A stretch of DNA of 64,000 nt from Sandaracinus sp. (GTDB taxonomy: Bacteria; Myxococcota_A; Polyangia; Polyangiales; Houyiibacteriaceae), in NCBI GenBank assembly GCA_002699025.1, contig PABA01000050.1, forward strand, positions 62,001 through 126,000, written 5' to 3'. The notes under the pieces were generated by a model that saw nothing but the letters and a program-made list of their open reading frames with translations, had not been told where the DNA came from and did not search any database. A program made the position numbers and the translations under genes. Of this stretch, positions 10,253-16,810 are shown piece by piece; position 1 is the stretch's first letter; every line of letters begins with the position of its first letter.

Positions 10253-11080
10253 ATGGCGAGGCTATCCGCACCGGCGGCGTGTCTCCTCCTGCTGCTCGCA
10301 GGCTGCGAGGAGCCCCCCGCGCACCCGGCCATCGACGAGGAGGCTCTCCAGCGGCTCGCCGAGGAGGGGCTCGAGAAGGCGCCCGTGCGCCGACGTACGC
10401 GGCCTCCGCGCGAGGAGCCCGACCCGATCGGCGAGGACGCGCGCGCCGCCATGGCGGCCTACCGGGCGCACCTCGAGGCCTGGCGGGCCGGCGACGCGGA
10501 GGTCTTCTTCGGAGGCTTCGCGGACCCGCTGGCCTGCTGGAACCAGCACGAGGACACGCCGCTCGCGCGGGCCCGGCAGGAGCTGGGGCCGAGCTTCGAG
10601 GAGCGTCAGAGCCGCGGCGTGCTCGACATGCAGCCCATCTGGAGCGGTCCGGAGGAGGCGGAGCTGGTCGCCTGGGAGTGGCAGGGCGGCCTCCGGGACG
10701 CCTCCGCGCGGATCGTCGCCCGGCGCGTGCGCCTCCGCCGCGAGGGCGAGGGCTGGCGCATCACCCACACCGCCGGGGACGCCCGCTCGCTCTGCGCCGA
10801 GCCCGTGGCCCGCGTGCGCACCCCCGCCTTCGTCGAGCGGCTCGAGCAGGCCCTCGAGCGCTGGAACCGCGAGTGCGCCGGCCCGGGGCGCGTCGGCGAG
10901 GAGGACTGCGACCCGCAGGTCGACCTGCTCCACCCCGAGCTCCAGTGCCGCCCGGCCCTGAGCTGCCCGGTCATCGCCGGCGCCCCCTGCCCCAACCTGG
11001 CCCCCTGCGTGGAGCGCGTCAGCGAGACCCTCCGCCCCTGGTGGTCCACCGCCGCACCCGAAGCCCCCGAAGCCGACTGA
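10253..11080 (+). CDS. Putative lipoprotein with NTF2-like domain
   Basis: A 275-residue predicted lipoprotein. The signal peptide has a strong hydrophobic run (CLLLLLAGC) with lipobox LAGC at about residues 15-18. An acidic linker follows. From about residue 65 (MAAYRAHLEAWRAGDAEVF) the sequence has the look of a SnoaL/NTF2-like domain, with the paired ...W...GD... start and an Ile-Trp strand segment. The C-terminal part has about eight Cys residues (CAGPG, EEDCDPQ, LQCRPALSCPVIAGAPCP), suggesting disulfides. No catalytic assignment is possible. It is monocistronic and followed by a tandem repeat array. Confidence 0.65.
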   Translation: MARLSAPAACLLLLLAGCEEPPAHPAIDEEALQRLAEEGLEKAPVRRRTRPPREEPDPIGEDARAAMAAYRAHLEAWRAGDAEVFFGGFADPLACWNQHEDTPLARARQELGPSFEERQSRGVLDMQPIWSGPEEAELVAWEWQGGLRDASARIVARRVRLRREGEGWRITHTAGDARSLCAEPVARVRTPAFVERLEQALERWNRECAGPGRVGEEDCDPQVDLLHPELQCRPALSCPVIAGAPCPNLAPCVERVSETLRPWWSTAAPEAPEAD

Positions 11081-11084
11081 GCGC

Positions 11085-11264
11085 CCGGCGCGCCTCACGC
11101 GCCGACGACGCGCCCACTACGCCCGACTCCCCGGCGCGCCTCACGCGCCGACGACGCGCCCACCACGCCCGACTCCCCGGCGCGCCTCACGCGCCGACGA
11201 CGCGCCCACCACGCCCGACTCCCGGCGCGCCTCACGCGCCGACGACGCGCCCACGCCCTAGTCC
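11085..11264. repeat. Tandem array, 46-bp period, about four copies
   Basis: Three exact-length 46-base units (11085-11130, 11131-11176, 11177-11222) and a shortened fourth (to about 11264). Each contains GGCGCGCCTCACGCGCC, itself a 6-bp inverted repeat (GGCGCG/CGCGCC), followed by GACGACGCGCCCACCACGCC. Units differ at one or two bases. It sits between a lipoprotein gene and the convergent patatin-like gene. It lacks spacers of unique sequence, so it is not a CRISPR array. Expect copy-number variation between strains. Confidence 0.85.
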
Positions 11265-11361
11265 CCGGACCCTCAGCCCCCCGAGCGCCGCGCCCGCACC
11301 TCTCGCCCGGGCCCGCCCGGCGCCCCCCGACCACCACACCGCGCCGCCGCCCCCCGACCCC

Positions 11362-11387
11362 GTAGCGGCGGCGCCAGCCGCCGCTAC
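11362..11387. terminator. Perfect 11-bp hairpin at the 3' end of the patatin-like gene
   Basis: GTAGCGGCGGC and GCCGCCGCTAC pair perfectly around a 4-base loop (GCCA). On the minus strand it overlaps the stop codon of the patatin-like gene (TAG at 11386-11384). There is no T tract, so termination would depend on the hairpin alone or on Rho; it could also simply protect the transcript end. Confidence 0.5.
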
Positions 11388-12298
11388 GCCTCGCCGACGT
11401 GGTGCACCGTCGTCGCGATCTCGAACACGCCCCGCCGCTTCGCCGCCGCGAGCACGCGCAGCGCCTCCCGATAGCCGCGGAGCAGGAGCTTCCGCGCGTA
11501 CCGGCGCGAGGTGAAGGAGTAGCGCCCGAGGTCCGGCGAGACGTTCAGCACCGTCACGTGCGGGTGTTGCTGCTGCATCAGGTCGATGCCGCGCCGCTCC
11601 TTCTCGGAGAGGATGATGTTCAGCGTCTGCCGCCCGACCGCCGCCACGCCCCGGCGCGCCACCGAGGGCCCCTTCCGCGTCACGTGGGGCCGGTAGACGT
11701 TCGAGACGATGATCACGTCCGCGCCCGCCTCGAGGGCGACGTCCATGCTCAACGTCCGCACCACCTCGCCGTCGACGTAGTAGCGCTCACCGACCTTGTG
11801 CGGCCGGAAGAGCATGGGCACGCAGGTCGAGGCCGCGATGGCCTCGCTGATGGGCACATCCTCGATGTGGCCGCGCCCGAAGACGGCCCGGCCGCGCCCG
11901 TCGATGTCGGCGGCCGTGACGAAGAGCTGCCGGTCCAGCAGCCGGAAGTCGTTGTGCGGCAGGCGCGAGCGGAGATAGCGCTCGAAGCGGTCGATGGAGA
12001 AGAGCCCCGAGAGGAGCCAGCCCGGGCTCCTCAGCTGCGCGGCGTTCGGCGCGCCCAGGAAGTAGCGCCCCTTGAGCGGACGCTTGCCCTCCCGCCGCCA
12101 GAAGGGGCGGAACCAATCGACCATCTCGTCGGCGGGAAAGCCCTGCGCGAAGAACGCGCTGGCGATGGCCCCGGAGCTGGCGCCGACGAAGATGTCGGGC
12201 TTCAGGCCGAGCTCCTCGAGGGCCTTGAGCACGCCGAGGTGCGCGACCCCCTTGGTGGCACCGCCGGTACCGACGAAAGCAACTTTCGGTCTCGCCAT
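11384..12298 (-). CDS. Patatin-like phospholipase (RssA/NTE family)
   Basis: A 304-residue patatin-fold serine lipase. The oxyanion motif is GTGGATKG (about residues 10-17), the nucleophile elbow is GASSGA (GxSxG), and the catalytic Asp of the Ser-Asp dyad is in YVDGEVVRTL (DG motif). The family hydrolyses acyl esters of phospholipids or lysophospholipids; the substrate here is unknown. I chose ATG at 12298 (MARPKVAFVGTGGA), where family homology starts, over an ATG 22 codons upstream. No signal peptide is seen, so it is probably cytoplasmic or peripheral. A possible promoter lies upstream at 12376-12404. Confidence 0.85.
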   Translation of the reverse strand: MARPKVAFVGTGGATKGVAHLGVLKALEELGLKPDIFVGASSGAIASAFFAQGFPADEMVDWFRPFWRREGKRPLKGRYFLGAPNAAQLRSPGWLLSGLFSIDRFERYLRSRLPHNDFRLLDRQLFVTAADIDGRGRAVFGRGHIEDVPISEAIAASTCVPMLFRPHKVGERYYVDGEVVRTLSMDVALEAGADVIIVSNVYRPHVTRKGPSVARRGVAAVGRQTLNIILSEKERRGIDLMQQQHPHVTVLNVSPDLGRYSFTSRRYARKLLLRGYREALRVLAAAKRRGVFEIATTVHHVGEA

Positions 12299-12375
12299 CC
12301 GCTTCGTTCGCTCCACTCCCCCCGCCGGACACCACCCCGAGCGCGTCGGACATCTGCCGGACACGCACTCGACAC

Positions 12376-12404
12376 AGCAAACCGGTCGCGGGCCGGCGCG
12401 TCAA
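12376..12404 (-). promoter_or_regulatory. Candidate sigma-70 promoter for the patatin-like gene
   Basis: On the minus strand TTGACG (12404-12399) is followed after 17 bases by TTTGCT (12381-12376), about 78 bases before the ATG. The -35 is a good match, the -10 is weak. The same leader TTGACGCGCCGGC occurs before rplC at 50238, which strengthens both. A short palindrome (CCCCTGAAGGGG, 12414-12425) sits just upstream. Confidence 0.4.
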
Positions 12405-12582
12405 GCTTTTCTCCCCTGAAGGGGTGTGCACGAACCCGGAGAGGGTCCCGGTCCCGCGTCGCGGCTCCCCCCACCCTGCTCTCGGATCGCGGGCCGGCCT
12501 CGCCGCACGACTTCGCGCTCCGGCGGGTCCCACGGGCCGGGGCGCGCGCTCGCCGGAAGCTCCCGCCGCGCGAGGTCGTGCC

Positions 12583-13470
12583 TCAGCCGTCGCTGGACTG
12601 GCGCCCGCGGATCGCCCGGCGCGTGAGCTCCCGCAGGTGCGGCCTCGCGTCCCGGGCCAGCGCCGAGCGCGGCCAGCGGCGGATGAGCGTGCGCAGCGCC
12701 TCGCGCGCCGTGTCGATGTCGTCGAGCTCCTCGGCGCAGCGCGAGAGCAGCCAGGTCGCGTCGTCCTGGAGCTCGCGATCCACCTGCTGCTCGATGACCT
12801 GCCGCGCGTAGACCATGGCCTCGCTCTGGCGCCCGAGCTGCCGGAGCGCCCGCGCGAGCTGGTACTTCACGCTGGGGATGTGCGCCGCCTCGTCGCGGAG
12901 CCGGATGGACTCCTGGAACTTCTCCGCCGCCTCCGCGTAGCGCTCGTTCCGCATCAGCTCGAGGCCGTTCTGGTAGGCGGCGATCGAGAGGTCGAGGCGG
13001 AAGCGATCGTAGGTGTCGCGGAAGAAGGCCTCCTCCGCCTGCGAGAGGTTCTCCTCGGTGATCTCCGGGTAGCCGGACACCACCTCCGAGCGCCGCTGGC
13101 GCCGGATGAGGTCGTAGAAGCGGCTCGCCCGGGTCTCCGCCCGCGCCCGCTCCTCGGCCCGCCGCGTCTCGTCGGCGAGGTCGGTCTCGAGCTCCGTCAC
13201 CTGCCGCCGGAGCGAGCTCATCTCGGACTCGATCTCGCGGATGCGCGCGTCCGACGCGAGCTTCAGGCCGACGAAGGAGATCGCCGCGACCGTCACCAGG
13301 AAGACCGCGCCGTTCCAGTTGAACCGGCGCTCGTACCCCGCCTGCCGCTTGGCGATGGACTTGATGTCCGCGCCGAGCGAGTTGATGAGGTTGTTCGTCT
13401 TGATGGTGAGGCCGCGAGACTCGATGATCTCCTTCTTGATCTCGCGGATCTCCTCGTCGGCGTCGTGCAT
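12583..13470 (-). CDS. TPR/coiled-coil single-pass membrane protein
   Basis: A 295-residue protein beginning MHDADEEIREIKKEIIESRG. A helical, charged N-terminal segment (1-45) leads into one membrane segment (about 52-70, AVFLVTVAAISFVGLKLA), then a coiled coil (about 75-115, IREIESEMSSLRRQVTELE), and tetratricopeptide-like helices (about 150-280: LMRNERYAEAAEKFQESIRL, IPSVKYQLARALRQLGRQSE). The soluble part ends with a tail typical of TPR/BamD-like arrays. It likely acts as a membrane-anchored scaffold; no partner is identifiable. It is divergent from the small lipoprotein at 13573. The start ATG is the first one after the intergenic region. Confidence 0.75.
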   Translation of the reverse strand: MHDADEEIREIKKEIIESRGLTIKTNNLINSLGADIKSIAKRQAGYERRFNWNGAVFLVTVAAISFVGLKLASDARIREIESEMSSLRRQVTELETDLADETRRAEERARAETRASRFYDLIRRQRRSEVVSGYPEITEENLSQAEEAFFRDTYDRFRLDLSIAAYQNGLELMRNERYAEAAEKFQESIRLRDEAAHIPSVKYQLARALRQLGRQSEAMVYARQVIEQQVDRELQDDATWLLSRCAEELDDIDTAREALRTLIRRWPRSALARDARPHLRELTRRAIRGRQSSDG

Positions 13471-13572
13471 CCGATCGCTCGCCCTACCGCCCCCGCGGGC
13501 CGGCGGCAAGCCAAGGTCGGGAGAGCCCCCTCCACTTGCGGACCCGCGAGAGTCCGGGTACGAGCCTCGCCC

Positions 13573-14028
13573 ATGCGCGGGCAGCACCAGGGCTCCGAGG
13601 AGAGGACGCGGCTCGGCGGGCTTCCGAGCGGCGGGGCGCTCGCGCTCGCCCTGGCCCTCGCGGCGGCCTGTGGCGGGCCCGCCGAGTACGCCGTCGTCGG
13701 CTCCCCCCGCGCCACCGCGACCGACGGGATCCTGCAGCTCGAGGAGGCGGAGGGCGGCGAGCGCCTGCTCACGCTGGTCCTCGACCGGCTGCCGCCCCCC
13801 GCGGACATCGCCGAGGGGATGACGACCTACGTGGCCTGGCTGGACCCGACCGAGGGCGAGCCGACCAAGCTCGGCGCCCTGGAGTACGACGCCGCCGCCG
13901 AGCGCGGCCGGCTGATGGCGACGACCGCCCTCCCCGCCTTCACGTTGCGGGTGACGGCCGAGGCGAGCGCCGAGGTCGAGCGGCCGAGCGACCTCCTGGT
14001 GGCGCGCCGGCGCGTGGCCGAGGATTGA
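13573..14028 (+). CDS. Small putative lipoprotein
   Basis: A 151-residue protein with a charged n-region (MRGQHQGSEERTR), a hydrophobic Ala/Leu run and a lipobox-like AAAC at about residues 30-33, so probably a lipoprotein. The rest is one beta-rich domain (TTYVAWLDPTEGEPTKLGAL, TTALPAFTLRVTAE), which recalls the exported C-terminal domains of RskA-type anti-sigma factors, but the match is loose. It lies 84 bases before efp on the same strand and is divergent from the TPR protein. Function unknown. Confidence 0.6.
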   Translation: MRGQHQGSEERTRLGGLPSGGALALALALAAACGGPAEYAVVGSPRATATDGILQLEEAEGGERLLTLVLDRLPPPADIAEGMTTYVAWLDPTEGEPTKLGALEYDAAAERGRLMATTALPAFTLRVTAEASAEVERPSDLLVARRRVAED

Positions 14029-14112
14029 GCGAGATCGAGGGGCGCCCGGTCGCGGCGCCGATGAGAGACGCCCGCGGCCCGTCCGCGGCGACGAGGAAAG
14101 AAGGGGCCGGAG

Positions 14113-14676
14113 ATGGCTGATACGACCGACATCAAGAAGGGCTTCAAGATGCTCATCGACGGGCAGCCCTACGCCGTCGTGGATCACCAGTTCGTGAAGC
14201 CGGGCAAGGGCCAGGCGTTCATCCGCACGAAGCTCAAGAACATGATGACGGGCGCCGTGATCGACCGGACCTTCAAGAGCGGCGAGAAGCTCGAGAAGGC
14301 CGACACGGAAGAGCGCACGATGCAGTACCTCTACCCGGAGGGCGACATGTACGTCTTCATGGACAACGAGACGTACGAGCAGATGCGCATCTCCAAGGAC
14401 GTGCTCGCGGAGAACACGTACTACCTCCTCGACAACATGAACATCGACGTGATGCTCTTCGAGGGGAAGCCGATCGGCGTGACGCCGCCCACCTTCGTGG
14501 AGCTCGAGGTCGTCGAGACCGAGCCCGGCTTCAAGGGCGACACCTCCGGCAACACGACCAAGCCGGCGACGCTCACGACGGGGCTGCAGGTCAACGTGCC
14601 GCTCTTCGTCAACCAGGGCGACATGCTGAAGATCGACACGCGCACGGGCGAGTACGTCGAGCGCGTCAAGGTCTGA
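14113..14676 (+). CDS. efp: Elongation factor P
   Basis: A 187-residue translation factor EF-P, which rescues ribosomes stalled at polyproline. The N-terminal KOW-like domain carries the modification loop KPGKGQAF with the acceptor Lys at residue 32, flanked as in EpmA-modified EF-Ps. Two OB-fold domains follow, with the C-terminal TKPATLTTGLQVNVPLFVNQGD signature. The start ATG at 14113 is preceded by GGAG. The neighbour 13 bases downstream is the EpmA-like ligase that would modify Lys32, an informative operon. Proline-rich lipoproteins in this window give a plausible need for EF-P. Confidence 0.97.
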   Translation: MADTTDIKKGFKMLIDGQPYAVVDHQFVKPGKGQAFIRTKLKNMMTGAVIDRTFKSGEKLEKADTEERTMQYLYPEGDMYVFMDNETYEQMRISKDVLAENTYYLLDNMNIDVMLFEGKPIGVTPPTFVELEVVETEPGFKGDTSGNTTKPATLTTGLQVNVPLFVNQGDMLKIDTRTGEYVERVKV

Positions 14677-14689
14677 GGACCGGCGCCCG

Positions 14690-15901
14690 GTGCCCGAGAG
14701 CCCGCGCTACCCCATCGCGATCGTGCGGCGCCTGAAGCCGCCGGCCCCCGCCCGGGTCGGCGGCCGCGTCGTCGAGCGGCGCGAGGACGGCGTGCGGGTG
14801 CGCGACGTGAGCGGCGAGCTCTTCGTCGCCGGGCCCGGGGCCGCGCTCGGCGCCTGGGTCGTCGCCGAGGGCACCTGGAACGGCGAGCGGCTCGAGGGCC
14901 GCTGTCGGTTGCTCAACGCGCCGCGCGTGCCCTACCCGCGGCCCGACGGCGACGCCGCGTGGTTCGCGGACGGGCGCCTGGAGCGGCTGCGCGAGCGGGC
15001 GGCCATGAAGCAGGCCGTGCGCGACTTCTTCGCGCAGCGCGCGTTCCTCGAGGTGGAGACGCCGGCCATGGTGCCGAGCCCGGGCCTCGACCTGCACCTC
15101 GACGCCTTCGAGGTGCAGCCGGGCGCGCTCGGGGACGGCCCCCGCTGGCTGATCACGAGCCCCGAGTACCAGATGAAGCGCGTGCTGGCCGGGGGCGCCG
15201 CGCGCATCGTGCAGATCGCGCGCTGCTTCCGCGACGGGGAGCGCGGGCGGCACCACGAGCCCGAGTTCACGATGGTCGAGTGGTACCGCGCCTTCGCCGG
15301 ATCGGCCGAGGTGATGCGCGACACCGAGCAGCTCGTGGCGCACGTGGCCCGGGGCACGCGGGAGGGCTCGACCGTCATCCCGGCGCGCGGGACGCCCGTG
15401 GACGTGGCGCCGCCCTGGGAGCGGCTGACGGTGGCGGAGGCGCTCGAGCGCTACGCCGGGAAGACGCTCGCCGCGCTCTTGCCGGACGAGGAGCGCTTCT
15501 TCCGCGTGTGGATCGAGGAGGTCGAGCCGCAGCTCGGGCGAGGGAGGCCGGTCTTCGTGACGCACTGGCCGGCGAGCATGGCGTCGCTGGCGCGGCTCGA
15601 CCCGCGGGACCCGAGCGTGGCGGATCGCTTCGAGGCGTACGTGGACGGGCTCGAGCTCTGCAACGGCTTCGGTGAGCTGGTGGACCCGGTGGAGCAGCGG
15701 GATCGGCTCGAGCGGGACCAGCGGGCACGCGAGGAGGCGGGCAAGCCCGCCTACCCGATCGACGAGCGCTTCCTCGGGGCGCTCGAGGAGGGGCTTCCGC
15801 CCTGCGGCGGGAACGCGCTGGGCTTCGACCGGCTGGTGATGCTGGTGCTCGGCGCAGCGCACATCGAAGACGTGCTCGCCCTCCCCTCGCGCCGGCTCTA
15901 G
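14690..15901 (+). CDS. epmA: EF-P lysine ligase EpmA (PoxA/GenX), with N-terminal extension
   Basis: A 403-residue class II lysyl-tRNA-synthetase paralogue. Motif 2 reads CFRDGERGRHHEPEFTMVEW and motif 3 GNALGFDRLVMLVLGA. These are as in EpmA, which attaches (R)-beta-lysine to EF-P. It is about 75 residues longer than the E. coli enzyme (325): the extra N-terminus (about 1-90, VGGRVVERREDGVRVRDVSG and following) resembles a shrunken OB-fold rather than a full anticodon-binding domain. It starts at GTG 14690, 13 bases after efp, so the pair is probably cotranscribed. No EpmB (lysine 2,3-aminomutase) is encoded in this window. A minor alternative is a short LysRS paralogue of other function. 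Confidence 0.9.
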   Translation: MPESPRYPIAIVRRLKPPAPARVGGRVVERREDGVRVRDVSGELFVAGPGAALGAWVVAEGTWNGERLEGRCRLLNAPRVPYPRPDGDAAWFADGRLERLRERAAMKQAVRDFFAQRAFLEVETPAMVPSPGLDLHLDAFEVQPGALGDGPRWLITSPEYQMKRVLAGGAARIVQIARCFRDGERGRHHEPEFTMVEWYRAFAGSAEVMRDTEQLVAHVARGTREGSTVIPARGTPVDVAPPWERLTVAEALERYAGKTLAALLPDEERFFRVWIEEVEPQLGRGRPVFVTHWPASMASLARLDPRDPSVADRFEAYVDGLELCNGFGELVDPVEQRDRLERDQRAREEAGKPAYPIDERFLGALEEGLPPCGGNALGFDRLVMLVLGAAHIEDVLALPSRRL

Positions 15902-16083
15902 CTCGCTGCGCTCGCTGCGCTTCGCGGCCGTCCGCTTTCCGCCGTCCGCTGTCCGTGGGCGGCGCCAGCGGCATCGGCGGGGGCCGCGTTCGCGGAGCGC
16001 TTCGCTTCGCGGCGCTTCGCGGCCTTCCGCCATCGCTCGCTGCGCTTCGCGGCCGTCCGCTTTCCGCCGTCCGCTGTCCGGGG
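15902..16083. repeat. Direct repeats of the TCCGCTTTCCG family
   Basis: Two near-identical copies of a stretch containing GCTTCGCGGCCGTCCGCTTT and CCGCCGTCCGCTGTCCG occur at about 15908-15954 and 16034-16080, separated by more GCTTCGCTTCGCGGCGCTTC-type sequence. No gene is seen. The stretch marks the boundary between the ordinary high-GC chromosome and the lower-GC defence island and is related to the repeats at 2387-2725 (which read in the other orientation). Confidence 0.7.
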
Positions 16084-16099
16084 GAGTCTCCTTTGCCGG

Positions 16100-16540
16100 T
16101 CAGTAGACCCTGGGCTGTACCACCTCGGCAGGGTGCCAAAGAGAAGACTCGACCGCAGCGTTGGCCCACGCGATCTGCCACCTGCCCGCCGGCAGGTGGC
16201 AGAAGTCTCGTGCCGCTACGAGCTCCATCAGGACGCCCCCCAGCACTGCTGCCGCATGGCTTCGGCGTGCCGACGCTTCGGCGGCCCAGCCGGCGAGCCA
16301 GCGTGGCGCCCCGGTGGGCGCGGATACCTCGACGTCTTCGACCCCCTCGACCAGGCTCGAGGCAGGGAAGCGGTGGCTCAGAACTCTCCGGACCACTCGC
16401 CCGCCGGCGTCGATCCAGTCGAGCCCGAGGCCGACCCTCCATCGCAGGTGAGGGGCTCCAGTGGGCGGATCAAACTCCACCTCAGCACCTCGAACGCGTG
16501 CTCGGAAGTCGCTTCGGCTCGCTCGTGCGAGCGCCAACAT
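16100..16540 (-). CDS. Hypothetical protein at the island edge
   Basis: A 146-residue open frame, ATG 16540 to TGA 16100, with plausible amino-acid composition (EVEFDPPTGAPHLRWRVGLG, WLAGWAAEASARR) but no family I recognise. Codon third positions are less G/C-biased than in the flanking chromosome, as in the DISARM genes. It is divergent from drmD with a 270-base gap. Its 3' part contains a perfect 12-bp hairpin (16175-16202), which would be translated as part of FCHLPAGRWQ. Competing frames overlap it, so it is uncertain whether this is a gene, a remnant, or none. Confidence 0.4.
   Translation of the reverse strand: MLALARASRSDFRARVRGAEVEFDPPTGAPHLRWRVGLGLDWIDAGGRVVRRVLSHRFPASSLVEGVEDVEVSAPTGAPRWLAGWAAEASARRSHAAAVLGGVLMELVAARDFCHLPAGRWQIAWANAAVESSLWHPAEVVQPRVY
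16175..16202. repeat. Perfect 12-bp inverted repeat
   Basis: CTGCCACCTGCC and GGCAGGTGGCAG pair perfectly around the 4-base loop CGCC. It is a palindromic, REP-like hairpin at the left edge of the defence island, inside the weak ORF 16100-16540. No second copy was noticed in the window. It could be a recombination or transposase target, a transcription stop, or chance within a coding sequence. Confidence 0.6.
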
Positions 16541-16810
16541 CGCCTGCGGGTCCCAAGGGTGGCGGTCAGCAGGTACACTGACAAGAGCGGGCCGCCCGAA
16601 ACTCCATGTGCAGTCGACTGCCGCCGTGCGGGAATGCGCGATTGAGCTCGCCTCGGGAACGCGGTGAGTCAGCGAGCTGCCGTCCCTGGTCGAGGACCCG
16701 GCGGCTATGGGTGCCGAACCGAACGATCCTCTCCGAAATCCCGTGGTAGAAAACGGGCCTTGCGGGAACGCCGGCGCCGGGCAGCGGGCTGGTGAGCCCA
16801 TTCTGAACCG
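16541..16810. promoter_or_regulatory. Divergent leader region of the DISARM operon
   Basis: A 270-base region, more AT-rich than the surrounding chromosome, that must hold the DISARM promoter. An inverted repeat CCCGT-8-ACGGG (16740-16757) lies about 55 bases before the drmD ATG and could be an operator. No convincing sigma-70 pair or Shine-Dalgarno is evident before 16811. Confidence 0.35.

Noticed and set aside
11085-11264. CRISPR array
   Set aside because: The units are contiguous with no variable spacers, and no cas genes are nearby.
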